Shown here piece by piece: positions 17,864-27,556 of a DNA stretch of 64,000 bases (positions are counted from its first letter, which is position 1; each line of letters opens with the position of its first letter). The position numbers and the translations under genes are program-made. This stretch comes from RGIG990 sp045589455 (GTDB taxonomy: Bacteria > Verrucomicrobiota > Kiritimatiellia > RFP12 > UBA3636): positions 1-64,000 of the forward strand of contig JAZNPC010000088.1 in assembly GCA_045589455.1 (NCBI GenBank), written 5' to 3'. Under the pieces are notes generated by a model. That model was not told where the DNA came from, searched no databases, and saw only the letters and a program-made list of their open reading frames with translations.

Positions 17864-20338
17864 TTACTGAAGGATAATGATTGTACCACGGTAGCGGTAC
17901 CAGCCCACCATCCACTGGGTTGTGCCTGCTGTTGAGTCACTATCTGTATAGGTTGACTTGAAGGTTAGCTTGCCACCATCTGTGTATGGTGCCCATGCTG
18001 CCTCGTGATCCTTGTTTACATAGTTTGTTACAGCTAAATCATCAAATCCATAGAAGATTCCCTCTTCAATTGTGCTTGGAGCTGTGCCAACAAAGTAAAT
18101 TGTTGACAACTCATCTGCACCATAGAAAGCCTTACGCTTGATTGTGTCGACATTTGTAGTAATCACAATGTTTGTTATGCCAGAGCCATAGAATGCACTA
18201 CGATCAATGCTTGTAAATGGAGCATTTAATAGCTCTACTAGGCTTGAGCAATTCTTAAATGCATTCTGACCAACTGCTGCACCAACTGAATTATCAGCAA
18301 ACTCAACTGTTGTAAGTGCAACACAATTCTGGAATGCACCACCCTCTTCGCTACCACCAATGGAAGCTAGGTTTGGACCAAGTTTAACTGATGTGATGCC
18401 TGTTCCAGCAAATGCTGCTGCATCAAGCTCTCTAATTGCGTTAAGTGTAATGTCTCCGGTAATTGCTGTATTCTGGAATGCATTTGCACCAACCTTCTCT
18501 ACCGTATCAGAAAGTGATAGGGTTGTTAGATTTATGCAATCCTTGAAAGCATTTGCAGGTATATCATTGAAGCCAAGGCTTACTGTCTGAAGCATTTCAT
18601 TACCTTCAAACAACCCAACGACACCACCCTCTGTACCTTCCTGTCTGAAAACAGTAATTGTACCACCTGTTCCATTGTAGATACCACCATCTGTTGGGCC
18701 ACCATAGCCAGCACGGATCAATATATCACCCTCTAGCTTATACTCTTCACCACGAACATACTCAAAGCGTGGATTTGCAATCTCAAAGGAAACCTCTGGA
18801 TATTCAACAACGGATTCATCCTCACTCTGGTGGAAAATGTAAATCTGATTGTAAAGCTCACCATTTGCTGCATGTGTACCTGTTAAATCGACATATACTG
18901 TCTGCCAATCATCTGCTGCAGGAACAACCTTGTATAGTACAGATTGTCCGGTCCAGTTATAGTCTTTTGGAATCTGGAACATCAAAGGAAGCTCAACAGA
19001 TGTCTTCACATCAAAAACAAGTGTACGAAGCTTTTCTACCTCTGGCACCTTATTAAAGCGCCATTGGAAGTTTGGAATAGATGTATTGTCGTGAGCATTA
19101 AGTGTTACTGTTGCAGCAAACTTATTATCTGCATTTGTGGTAATTGTACCACCCTGACCTCCTGCAATACTATATGAATAGCGCTCAAACCACTCATCAT
19201 CCATTACAAGTACGCCATCATCTACAACACCTGCAGCACCCTCAACATAAGGAGCAACGAAGGAAATTCCACGAATTTCAAAGGTTGTTGCTACTGCTGC
19301 TTCTGTTTCCATCTGCACATAGAAATCACCTACGAAATTTGAGTTTGAAGCACATGTGTTTTGAACATTCATTGTGAATGTCTTCCACTTATTAAGCTCA
19401 GACTCGCTAACCTCTAGATTTGAGCTAACCCATTGTAGGCCAGGGCTTACTTTGCGGTTGATCCAGAACTTAAATGTTCCTGGAGCATCTGCTTTATACT
19501 CAAATGTTAGAAACTCATTTTCTCTACCCTCTTCAGGAGTTGTAAAAAGAACACGACCATTAGGAACTGTCTGTCCTGCATCTGTTGACCATGGCAAGAA
19601 CTCATAGCTCATGCCTTGATATTCCTCAGTTGACTCAGTTGTTGTTTCTTCGTATTCCATTCTTACAACACCAGAAAGATTTAGTGATGTTAGATTTGTT
19701 GCGCCTTTAATTGCGTTAAGTAGAAGAACATTGCCTGTGCCACCAATTGTTAGAGAGGAAGACTTAAGACCTAGGAAAGCATTTGTGCTGATAACACAAT
19801 CTGTTGGGTTGAAAATAATATCATTTGCAATTGCAGTACCTTCAAATGCGCTGACACCAATATACTTTAGATTATCAGAAAGTCCATTGATCGCAGTCAT
19901 GTTCTGACAATTTTTAAATGCACCGTCGCCAATTTCAACAACAGTATCAGGTAATGTTACTTCACCAAGACGGTTAATTCTCCAGTTCTCAAGTACACCT
20001 AAATTTGTGTTGATCGCAACAATATCTTTGCTGCCTGTATAATCCTTCATTGAGTCTCGAACAACCATGTCAAGAGTCAAATCCAGAGGATAGCAGGATA
20101 GCCCTTGTTCGGTGAGCCAGCCACCGCCAGGATATTGATAGTTTGCTCCAAGTGTAATACCTTGCTCTTCATCTATTGTAATATAGAACCCCCAAACCTC
20201 TGTGCCGCTATCAGTTGTTTGCACTAAGTATGGTGCATTATTAAATTTCTTTAGTGCAAGATAGTCTGCTTGAACTAAAGCGGTGGTTAATAACAGTGCT
20301 GCTATTATACACGAATATTTATTTAGTATTTTTTTCAT
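17864..20338 (-). CDS. Secreted BspA-like leucine-rich repeat protein with two inserted jelly-roll-like modules
   Basis: An 824-aa exported protein with a clear signal peptide (KKILNKYSCIIAALLLTTA, cleavage near ALVQA). Two blocks of BspA-type LRR_5 repeats are visible (residues ~110-240 and ~555-780), with motifs such as VVEIGDGAFKNCQNMTAI and VEKVGANAFQNTAITGD. Between them lie two carbohydrate-binding-like segments (~259-366 and ~391-527); the second carries WQTVYVDLTGTHAANGEL, matching modules in the GH2 protein encoded upstream. No sorting signal or anchor is obvious. Such LRR_5 proteins bind host or microbial surfaces in gut bacteria. Last gene of the operon, 28 bp after GH2. Confidence 0.85.
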   Translation of the reverse strand: MKKILNKYSCIIAALLLTTALVQADYLALKKFNNAPYLVQTTDSGTEVWGFYITIDEEQGITLGANYQYPGGGWLTEQGLSCYPLDLTLDMVVRDSMKDYTGSKDIVAINTNLGVLENWRINRLGEVTLPDTVVEIGDGAFKNCQNMTAINGLSDNLKYIGVSAFEGTAIANDIIFNPTDCVISTNAFLGLKSSSLTIGGTGNVLLLNAIKGATNLTSLNLSGVVRMEYEETTTESTEEYQGMSYEFLPWSTDAGQTVPNGRVLFTTPEEGRENEFLTFEYKADAPGTFKFWINRKVSPGLQWVSSNLEVSESELNKWKTFTMNVQNTCASNSNFVGDFYVQMETEAAVATTFEIRGISFVAPYVEGAAGVVDDGVLVMDDEWFERYSYSIAGGQGGTITTNADNKFAATVTLNAHDNTSIPNFQWRFNKVPEVEKLRTLVFDVKTSVELPLMFQIPKDYNWTGQSVLYKVVPAADDWQTVYVDLTGTHAANGELYNQIYIFHQSEDESVVEYPEVSFEIANPRFEYVRGEEYKLEGDILIRAGYGGPTDGGIYNGTGGTITVFRQEGTEGGVVGLFEGNEMLQTVSLGFNDIPANAFKDCINLTTLSLSDTVEKVGANAFQNTAITGDITLNAIRELDAAAFAGTGITSVKLGPNLASIGGSEEGGAFQNCVALTTVEFADNSVGAAVGQNAFKNCSSLVELLNAPFTSIDRSAFYGSGITNIVITTNVDTIKRKAFYGADELSTIYFVGTAPSTIEEGIFYGFDDLAVTNYVNKDHEAAWAPYTDGGKLTFKSTYTDSDSTAGTTQWMVGWYRYRGTIIILQ

Positions 20339-20365
20339 AATTTATCCTATTTTTGTATCTAGTGT

Positions 20366-23300
20366 TTATTCAAAATAGATATCTTTAATTGTGAAATTCA
20401 AGCTTGGATATTTGGAATATTTATTGCTCTTGTAGAAGAAATAAATTTGATCCAATAAATTGCTATTTTCTGCAGCACTACCCTTTAATGGTATTCTTAT
20501 TTCCTGCCACTCATTTCCTCCTGAGACGATAACTTCTCTGATAGTTTGTCCATTCCATCCAACATTTGGAAGATTTATCTCTAGAGCAGCATCCTTGTCT
20601 GCCTTTGCAGAAAAGACAAGTGCTGTGTTTTTGCGTCCCTTTGGAGGAGGTGCATAGAAGATGATTCCGAATGGTGCCTTTACACCTGCTTTTGCTTCAT
20701 AAGCATTAAAGTTCATAAATGCACCAACTCCATCTGACTCAGGAATACGTCCAGTAGTACCTCCATTACCTTCATTTATCTTGCTGGAGACACGCTGGAA
20801 GCGTTTGCTATTTATCACATAATTCTCTACTGGTGAGGCGGCTTCTCCCTCAAGAACAAACATTATATCTTTAACGGAAATTTCTGCCTCAGGATATGTA
20901 TCTGCTTTAATCGTTCTCGATTTGTGATAAAAATACATTTCTCCAAGAAGATTTCCTTCTGCAGCTTTTGTTCCTGTGAGATCCAAACGAATTTCTTGCC
21001 ACTCATCACCACCAGAAATTACGAATTCCTTTATTGTCGTACTTGACCAACCAACATTAGGTAGTTCAATACGTAAAAAATCATCATTCTTAGATTTTAC
21101 CTTAAGAACTAATTCTTTAAGTTTCTTACCATTTGGAGGATCATAGAACATAATTACAAATGGGCTAACATTTTCAGGATGAGATGCATATGTAATGTTT
21201 GCCCCAACACAACCAGAAATCATTTCCACAGAACCACCAGTACCTTTTTGTGGCTTTGATGTAAAACGCTTAAAGCTAAACTTATCTATTGGATAAATAC
21301 CCTGTGTTTGCTCTCCAGCTGAAGCACCTGGACGCTCACCTGTAATAGCAAGCAATAAAGGAATTGCATCCTCAACTGATTCCCACTCGTTCTTGCCAGC
21401 ACGGAATGTTTCTGCTGAAATAAAATCGATAGATTTGATTAGCTTTTCTGGGTTTGGATTTTCCCACTCTGCCACATAGGCACAGCCACTTAACCCTTCA
21501 CCCACAGGAGTGAGGAGCCCCAGCTTTGCTTCAGGAAGGTCTCGCTTGCCCATCCAATCTCCAATATGAACACCAGAGGAGCACGAGAACACATCAAAGG
21601 TTCCATCCTCATAATTGATACGATAGTGGCAGGCATAACCCTTAAAGCACCATGCTGCTGTATGTAGGAAATAGAGTTTACCAAGCTTTTGATTTACCTT
21701 GATTCCATTAACTTCACCTGGGAAATAATTGCGTGCTGAACCCTTTAGGCGGATACAACCTAAACCATTATTTGTGGCAGGGTCTATAATATCAAAAGGA
21801 ACACCGTTAGCAATTTGTTCACCTATGGCAACATTCTTAAAGTTCATTGGACCTTGATCTGTCCAACCACCGATTTTATCTCCATCAACCTGATCGTCGA
21901 ATGATGCATTTGCATATGGACGCAAATCAATTTTAATAGCTTGTTCTGGCTTTAGCTTTTGAGAAGAGGCTCCTCCAGCAAGCACACCAACATCCTCAAC
22001 AAAGCTTTCACTCTCAAGTAGGTAGCGTAGGATATTTTCCCAATATGTTGCTGCTGCGCTATCTGTCTCGTAGCAACGCAATACTTGCATTGTGTTGATG
22101 AAGACTCTGCCACGACCATGGGTTGCCTCTAAAATAGTTGAACCAAACGCATGAGGTGAGCTTAGCATTGGCCCTTTTGAACCGATGCAGGATTTCCAAT
22201 CAAATGGAGAAATGTAAGACTCTGCCACAAAACCACCATCTGCATTATTCCAGGTTTCAAACTGCTTCCAAGAAAGTCCGTCGAATACAGGATGAGCCTT
22301 ATAAGCCATATCAACAAAGCTTGAGTGATGCTTAAATAGAGATAGCCCACCAGGAAGTGCTGTCATTGGATTATGCTGCTCCATAACAAGCATAATTCCA
22401 CCAGCATTTAGATAATCAATTATATCCTTTGAACGTCCACGGAAAACCTGTTCTGCAGCATAATCAGGAGGAACAATCAATACACTATTTTCTACAGGCA
22501 CCTCTGAAGCATTAGTAACCGTTTTAAAGCTAACTCCGTGAGCCCCTAATGCTTCTGCAACAATATCTGTGTTTGCAGAAACAACATTTAGTATGTAAAC
22601 AGAACGAATTGGTTCTATTTGAGCTTTTTCTATGCCACGTATAAAAACATCGTAATAGTTTCTACCAAGCTCATTACCATTTGTGTCCTCTATTGCTATA
22701 ACAAGTCTATACTCACCCGTTTGAACTTTTGGCACTGTCATTGTTGTTGTAGCTCTTTGACTATGTCCAAAATCAGGCACATCAATTGCTGCGACAGATA
22801 ATGGAACATTTGCGACAAGCTGCTTATCCGAATATAGAAAAACCTTTAATTTTGATGCTGGATATGCTGTATTAGAAGTATTGTGCACTGCTGCATAAAG
22901 CTCAATTGTGTCTCCAGCAAATAGATTACGAGGAACAATACCATAATTTGTGCGAAGCATTGGGTATACAGGCTGTGTCCATAGCTCTACCTCATTAACT
23001 GTATCTATGTACCATGGAGCAAAGCCACGCATATCTGGATTCCAACGAAATTCATCATAAACGCGGCGACCATAATAATTTCTTGCCCAAGGAGCAAATT
23101 CTTTAGTATTAATGATGTGTAGAGGTGAGCTACCCATAAATCCAACTATCTGTGGAGAGCCCCAAGAGAATTCGCGCTCAAAGTAGCGCTCATACTCACT
23201 ACGCTCACCAGGTGCATAAACTGGATCTACATCTATACCCCATGAAAAACCAACAAGCTCGAAAGCAACAAATGGTTTTTCTTGAGCAACATTATCGCCA

Positions 23301-24985
23301 TACTTTCTCTCATTTTCATCTACTATGTTGACTAGCTCTGCAGATAAATGTCCAACAGGAACTGATAATGATGTATAAGTATGAAAATCAAGAAGGTCTG
23401 TCTTTAAAGCAAAATCTCCTGAAAAACCTCTTGCTGCACCAGAAAATGAGCTTACTGGCATATCATTTTCTCCAAGTAGCTTTTTCACGAGATCATAATT
23501 TTCATCTACAAGCTTTGCGATTCTTTCATCCTTATGAACATGAATCTCATTACCTAAGGACAATGCACAAACAGATGGATGCTTTAAACTATAATCAATA
23601 TATTCTTTAAGCTCGTGCCGGCTGTTTATGCTAAATTGCTCATAGTCTAGATTTGAGCTAAAGCTCCAAGCCCATTCGTGAAAAATCATTAAGCCACATT
23701 CATCTGCAACACGCAAATACACCTCTTTGATTGGCTCATGTGCTGTACGAATTATAATATGTCCATCGTCTAAAAATTGAAGAATTTCTTTTTCAGCAGC
23801 CTTCTCCACCTCAGCTGGATCGCGCCCAATCCCATCCCAATTATTGGAAGCTGTATTTTGAGCAAACATATAAACCTTGCGTCCATTGAATACAAATTCG
23901 CCATCTATTATCTCAAGGCGGCGAACACCAAAACGGAAGGTGGTTACATCAAGTAACTGCGTTTTGTCTTCATTCCACACCTCAACATAATAGTCATAAA
24001 GCTCAGGTGCACCAATTTCCCAGCGTTTTAGTTTCGATGCATCAATTGTTGCCTTAAATTTTGATTGAGCCTTTGAAAAAGCAATTTTCTTTTCGTTGAT
24101 GCAAAGCTTTGTCTTTGGAGCATTGACAGCAGAAGGGAGCACATATGAAGAAATGATATATTTTTGGTTCTCTACATTTGGTGCAAAGCTCTTCAATGTA
24201 TGCATAAATGTAACATGCTTTAGGTCCTTACTTGTTAGAGCAGAATGCACCTCAATTTTTGCACTAGATTTTGGCTCTGAAATAAGAGTTACATTACCCC
24301 ATAGACCTGCCTTTAGCACACCACGCCACCATTGAGTGCCATAGGCATGTGTAAGCTTAATAGGCTTTCCAGCAAATTTGCCAATATCTCCTTGATGATG
24401 AATTGCGAGGACATTTTTGCCTGGCTTCAACACATTTGAAGGAAGTTTAATTGACCAAGGATTAAATTCACTTTTATGCTCACGTATCAGCTTCCCATTT
24501 AGAAATACAGTTACATGGTATGAAGCAACTGCAAACTCCAACTCAAAGGTTTTTGTGGCATAGTCATCTGCGGAAATTTCAAATTCATTGCGATACCAAG
24601 AGCGAACATAAGGCTTTTCATTGTTGTGATTTGAGCCAGGAAACTCTTTGTAGGTCGAGCTGGGAAGTGTGACGCTTTTCCAGCCCTCTGTTGAGCAGTT
24701 AAGCTTGGACTCTGGTTCTTCTGCGGGGACCACATCAAAAGGAGTAGCAGAGAAGCGTGGTGCTTGCTGTTTCCATCCGGAATTTAGAGAAATACGAAGC
24801 TGCTGGTGCTCTGGATATGCTTTAAGTAGATCCTCTTGTGGGATACATTTAAGGCGAGTATGTGGAGCAGGTCGTGCAGGTAGCCATGGTGCTGCTGGAG
24901 CAGTATTAGCAGAAGCTATTGTGCAAAATGTCAATAGAATTGCTGTACCAAGTTGTTTTGCGTTATTCAAAGATGATTTCCTCAT
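20366..24985 (-). CDS. Secreted multidomain glycoside hydrolase family 2 protein
   Basis: A ~1,539-aa exported enzyme. After a signal peptide (TAILLTFCTIASANTAPA) come the GH2 sugar-binding jelly roll (residues ~45-230), an immunoglobulin-like domain, and the TIM barrel with RTAHEP, DECGLMIFHEWAW and the acid/base motif SLGNEIH; the likely nucleophile is the glutamate in FVAFELVGFSWG. A large region resembling a glutamine-amidotransferase-like/beta-galactosidase trimerisation fold follows (~835-990), then an NPCBM/galactose-binding-like part and two related C-terminal modules (~1245-1395 and ~1400-1539). The frame opens with TTG at 24991; ATG at 24985 is used. Beta-galactosidase, -glucuronidase or -mannosidase specificity cannot be separated from sequence reading. 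Second gene of the operon, 21 bp after the ADP-ribosylglycohydrolase gene. Confidence 0.88.
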   Translation of the reverse strand: MRKSSLNNAKQLGTAILLTFCTIASANTAPAAPWLPARPAPHTRLKCIPQEDLLKAYPEHQQLRISLNSGWKQQAPRFSATPFDVVPAEEPESKLNCSTEGWKSVTLPSSTYKEFPGSNHNNEKPYVRSWYRNEFEISADDYATKTFELEFAVASYHVTVFLNGKLIREHKSEFNPWSIKLPSNVLKPGKNVLAIHHQGDIGKFAGKPIKLTHAYGTQWWRGVLKAGLWGNVTLISEPKSSAKIEVHSALTSKDLKHVTFMHTLKSFAPNVENQKYIISSYVLPSAVNAPKTKLCINEKKIAFSKAQSKFKATIDASKLKRWEIGAPELYDYYVEVWNEDKTQLLDVTTFRFGVRRLEIIDGEFVFNGRKVYMFAQNTASNNWDGIGRDPAEVEKAAEKEILQFLDDGHIIIRTAHEPIKEVYLRVADECGLMIFHEWAWSFSSNLDYEQFSINSRHELKEYIDYSLKHPSVCALSLGNEIHVHKDERIAKLVDENYDLVKKLLGENDMPVSSFSGAARGFSGDFALKTDLLDFHTYTSLSVPVGHLSAELVNIVDENERKYGDNVAQEKPFVAFELVGFSWGIDVDPVYAPGERSEYERYFEREFSWGSPQIVGFMGSSPLHIINTKEFAPWARNYYGRRVYDEFRWNPDMRGFAPWYIDTVNEVELWTQPVYPMLRTNYGIVPRNLFAGDTIELYAAVHNTSNTAYPASKLKVFLYSDKQLVANVPLSVAAIDVPDFGHSQRATTTMTVPKVQTGEYRLVIAIEDTNGNELGRNYYDVFIRGIEKAQIEPIRSVYILNVVSANTDIVAEALGAHGVSFKTVTNASEVPVENSVLIVPPDYAAEQVFRGRSKDIIDYLNAGGIMLVMEQHNPMTALPGGLSLFKHHSSFVDMAYKAHPVFDGLSWKQFETWNNADGGFVAESYISPFDWKSCIGSKGPMLSSPHAFGSTILEATHGRGRVFINTMQVLRCYETDSAAATYWENILRYLLESESFVEDVGVLAGGASSQKLKPEQAIKIDLRPYANASFDDQVDGDKIGGWTDQGPMNFKNVAIGEQIANGVPFDIIDPATNNGLGCIRLKGSARNYFPGEVNGIKVNQKLGKLYFLHTAAWCFKGYACHYRINYEDGTFDVFSCSSGVHIGDWMGKRDLPEAKLGLLTPVGEGLSGCAYVAEWENPNPEKLIKSIDFISAETFRAGKNEWESVEDAIPLLLAITGERPGASAGEQTQGIYPIDKFSFKRFTSKPQKGTGGSVEMISGCVGANITYASHPENVSPFVIMFYDPPNGKKLKELVLKVKSKNDDFLRIELPNVGWSSTTIKEFVISGGDEWQEIRLDLTGTKAAEGNLLGEMYFYHKSRTIKADTYPEAEISVKDIMFVLEGEAASPVENYVINSKRFQRVSSKINEGNGGTTGRIPESDGVGAFMNFNAYEAKAGVKAPFGIIFYAPPPKGRKNTALVFSAKADKDAALEINLPNVGWNGQTIREVIVSGGNEWQEIRIPLKGSAAENSNLLDQIYFFYKSNKYSKYPSLNFTIKDIYFE

Positions 24986-25006
24986 AACCAAATATTCCCT
25001 AATAAA

Positions 25007-26458
25007 TTAACCACGTAGAAATGCCTCTGAGACCCAAAGATTGTGTTCATCTCCAATTCCAAAGACAACCTCTGCATTCTTTTGTGACGAATTGCTTGGT
25101 GCAAGGCAAATTGTTAGTTTATGTGTTCCCGCAGCAAGCTCTAAATCCTTTGATTGATTTAGAGGCACACGATGGAAGGAAGGAACCATTCCACCACACT
25201 CGCGCCCAAACTCAAAATTATTGTCCACATAGACACGTGAATTTGCTGGAGTACAGCACATTACACGATATTTACCAGGCGTTGCGATAACAAACGGGAT
25301 ATTTAGGAGCATAATCCCATCAGGCATAGTTTCAGTAAAATCTGCTACAAAGTAATTTCCTGGAAGCTTGATATAATCTGTTGATGCAGCATCAGAAGGG
25401 ATTGGGAAGCGGCGATAATCCTTTGCAAACCAAGGGCGGAAGATGAGCTTCTCTGCAGCGATTTCATATTTTGAAAAATCAGGCTCTGGGGATTTTTCAA
25501 TCTCAAGAGAGACCTTTTCCTTTAGCTCAAGAATAAGGTCTGTAAACTCTGAAATTGTTTTTGGAGCATTTATACCAGAAATTTCCTTGCTAACAACAAT
25601 GCTTTCGCCGATTGGCTTTTTCCAGCGTTCTGGGATTTTATCGTAGCAGACAATACCCATAATGGCACCAACGGTTGCGCCTGTGCAGTCAGCATCCTCA
25701 CCAAAGTTTACAGCTGTGCAGATTGCTTTTTCAAAATCACCATTTGATAGGATAAGAGCAGCAACCATGAATGGGACATTCATCTTCACATCAGTAAAGT
25801 TTGTGACACCATATTTAGCCATAATCTTCTCACGAATTACAAGTGGATCAGAGCTTTCACTGCACCAACCAATAGTATCACAAATAGCTTCAAAGAGGCG
25901 ACAATCTGAAGGGATGTATTGAAGTGCATTCCCGATTAGCTCAGGGATATTGTTTGAGAGAAATGCCATAGATTCGAGGGCGACAAGATATTGCTCAGCA
26001 TATAGGCCATCGCCATCATGATCCACGCAAGCATCTTCATAGGCATAAGCCACAGCCTTTGCTGGATCACCGGGAGCAAATGCAGCCCATATTTCGCTAC
26101 GAATTGCGGCACCAAGTCCATCTGTAAACCAATTGTCATATCTGCCAGTATAAGGAGGCTTTAGTCCGATGGCAATATTGCGTAGAGCAACGCCATACTC
26201 GTCAAATGGGAAACGCACACAATCGCGCCATGCTTCTGCAAAGCGCTGGCGATTAATTTTTCCATTCCAATCTGTTGCTAATTTACAAGCCCAAAGGATT
26301 TGAAGGTCCAAATCATCATTAGGCATCATTTCTGTTGGTTCTGGAGTATAAAATGTAAGGGATAATGGACTGCTGCAGCCTTCCCAAGGCATTCCTAGCG
26401 TTCCACCGATGGCTTTACCGAGCCACATTCCGAATACTTTTTCTTTAAAATTATTCAT
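25007..26458 (-). CDS. ADP-ribosylglycohydrolase family protein with C-terminal accessory domain
   Basis: The first ~330 residues match the ADP-ribosylglycohydrolase (DraG-like) fold: GMWLGKAIGGTLGMPWEG, the metal-binding NDDLDLQ, and the C-terminal motif GEDADCTGATVGAIMG. The remaining ~150 residues are a beta-rich tail (PDGIMLLNIPFVIATPGKYRVMC...) possibly binding sugar. No signal peptide is seen, so it is probably cytoplasmic. In gut glycan-degrading bacteria relatives of this family often sit beside glycosidases and may act on non-nucleotide substrates; that role is inference. First gene after the operator-promoter at 26478-26532. Confidence 0.85.
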   Translation of the reverse strand: MNNFKEKVFGMWLGKAIGGTLGMPWEGCSSPLSLTFYTPEPTEMMPNDDLDLQILWACKLATDWNGKINRQRFAEAWRDCVRFPFDEYGVALRNIAIGLKPPYTGRYDNWFTDGLGAAIRSEIWAAFAPGDPAKAVAYAYEDACVDHDGDGLYAEQYLVALESMAFLSNNIPELIGNALQYIPSDCRLFEAICDTIGWCSESSDPLVIREKIMAKYGVTNFTDVKMNVPFMVAALILSNGDFEKAICTAVNFGEDADCTGATVGAIMGIVCYDKIPERWKKPIGESIVVSKEISGINAPKTISEFTDLILELKEKVSLEIEKSPEPDFSKYEIAAEKLIFRPWFAKDYRRFPIPSDAASTDYIKLPGNYFVADFTETMPDGIMLLNIPFVIATPGKYRVMCCTPANSRVYVDNNFEFGRECGGMVPSFHRVPLNQSKDLELAAGTHKLTICLAPSNSSQKNAEVVFGIGDEHNLWVSEAFLRG

Positions 26459-26477
26459 AAAACTCTCATATTTTACT

Positions 26478-26498
26478 GTACTGCAACCGTTGCAGTAC
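26478..26498. promoter_or_regulatory. Perfect 21-bp palindromic operator at the glycan operon start site
   Basis: Ten-base arms GTACTGCAAC and GTTGCAGTAC flank one central C. The odd-length symmetry and the CAAC/GTTG core resemble LacI/GalR-family operators. It begins a few bases downstream of the -10 and would cover the likely transcription start, so a bound repressor could block initiation. It is 20 bp upstream of the ADP-ribosylglycohydrolase ATG. Confidence 0.7.
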
Positions 26499-26502
26499 TA
26501 TC

Positions 26503-26532
26503 ATAATATAAAAAAAAACTTATTTTCGTCAA
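26503..26532 (-). promoter_or_regulatory. Sigma-70-like promoter of the glycan operon
   Basis: Minus-strand -35 TTGACG (26527-26532) and -10 TATTAT (26503-26508) with an 18-bp spacer; TATATT with a 16-bp spacer overlaps it. The spacer holds an A/T tract. The palindromic operator lies directly downstream. Confidence 0.65.
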
Positions 26533-26592
26533 TAGATTTTTTAATAATTTTCACATTTTTCGAGATTATTTATAGCAAATTGGTGGGATATA

Positions 26593-26740
26593 AAGTGGAA
26601 TGCGAGCAATCAAAATTCGCAAAACAGGGCGCTAATCACCGCAAGCCACAAAAAACGTCAAGCGTTTTTGTCTCGCACTAGAAGGGATGATAATGATATG
26701 GAGAGCTGCAATGCACTCAAGCAAAAACCACATTCCACTT
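26593..26740. other. Intergenic segment bounded by a 10-bp inverted repeat
   Basis: AAGTGGAATG at 26593-26602 and CATTCCACTT at 26731-26740 are exact reverse complements, enclosing ~128 bp without an ORF. Inside is a stem AAAAACG / CGTTTTT around 26650-26667, and just outside lies a 12-bp palindrome CTTTGTACAAAG (26742-26753). It could be an RNA structure or a remnant of a small mobile element; no identity assigned. This fills the gap between the glycan operon promoter and rpmA. Confidence 0.35.
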
Positions 26741-26758
26741 CCTTTGTACAAAGCAAAA

Positions 26759-26795
26759 AAAATGCTCTGCTTCGCAATGCGAATCAGAGCATTTT
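26759..26795 (-). terminator. Intrinsic terminator downstream of rpmA
   Basis: Stem AAAATGCTCTG / CAGAGCATTTT (26759-26769 with 26785-26795) extended by an inner TTCGC / GCGAA helix with a 3-nt loop, 27 bp past the rpmA stop. An A-rich tract on the left gives a U tract in the minus-strand RNA. Confidence 0.85.
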
Positions 26796-26821
26796 AAATT
26801 ACTTAAATAAACAACTAGTGC

Positions 26822-27067
26822 TTATTCAGCTGCGTTTTCAATAACGCTAACTACACGGCCATCCTTCTCGAACTTAACTGTACCAGCTACAACTGTGAAT
26901 AGTGTGTCGTCACGACCACGCTCTACATTCTTACCAGGGTGGAACTTTGTACCACGCTGACGAACTAGAACCTCACCAGCCTTAACTGCTTGACCGCCAT
27001 AACGCTTTACGCCAAGTCTCTGGCCTGGGCTGTTACGTCCATTAATACCTGTCTTTTTACGTGCCAT
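26822..27067 (-). CDS. rpmA: 50S ribosomal protein bL27
   Basis: An 81-aa bL27 with the conserved run NGRNSPGQRLGVKRYGGQAV and GTKFHPGKNVERGRDDTLF. The N-terminus begins MARKKTG directly, without the cleavable Firmicutes-type extension. Encoded 28 bp after rplU, the conserved rplU-rpmA pair; the usual obg neighbour is not present. Confidence 0.97.
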   Translation of the reverse strand: MARKKTGINGRNSPGQRLGVKRYGGQAVKAGEVLVRQRGTKFHPGKNVERGRDDTLFTVVAGTVKFEKDGRVVSVIENAAE

Positions 27068-27095
27068 TTTGAAACTCCGTTTCTTTTATAAATGA

Positions 27096-27410
27096 TTAAG
27101 CAATTGACTTAACCGTAGCACGTGTCATTTCCTGACGGTGACCAACCTTGCGGTGATAGCCCTTGCGGCGCTTCTTCTTAAAGTTGACAACCTTCTTTCC
27201 ACGATAGTGCTCGACTACGTTAAGAACTACAACAGCACCATCAACGAATGGTGTGCCTACCTTCAACTGGGCGCCATCAGAAACAGCCATTACTGCCTTG
27301 ATTTCAACGTCCTTACCAGCCTCTTCCTTGAGGCGTTCAATTTCTATTGTCTGACCAACTTCAACGCGATACTGCTTTCCGCCGGTTTCTATTACTGCAT
27401 ATGCTTCCAT
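27096..27410 (-). CDS. rplU: 50S ribosomal protein bL21
   Basis: A 104-aa bL21: starts AVIETGGKQYRVEVGQTIEIERL and ends with VVNFKKKRRKGYHRKVGHRQ, the basic 23S rRNA-binding loop typical of the family. Precedes rpmA on one transcript. The 146-bp upstream gap (27411-27556) is AT-rich leader/promoter DNA with no feature singled out. Confidence 0.97.
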   Translation of the reverse strand: MEAYAVIETGGKQYRVEVGQTIEIERLKEEAGKDVEIKAVMAVSDGAQLKVGTPFVDGAVVVLNVVEHYRGKKVVNFKKKRRKGYHRKVGHRQEMTRATVKSIA

Positions 27411-27556
27411 GAGGGTCTTCCTCTACTTTTCAAGTGGTTAAAGAGCAATCAATTTAACAAATTTAAGGGTGCATTGTCAACACCTAATTTAATTAAATTA
27501 AATTTTTATGCTCTATACTTAATGTAAATGCTTGTTTTTACAAGTATTTACTACTC

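Noticed and set aside
27138..27527. 129-codon open frame opposite rplU
   Set aside because: Antisense to a conserved ribosomal protein gene and its leader, no supporting signals.
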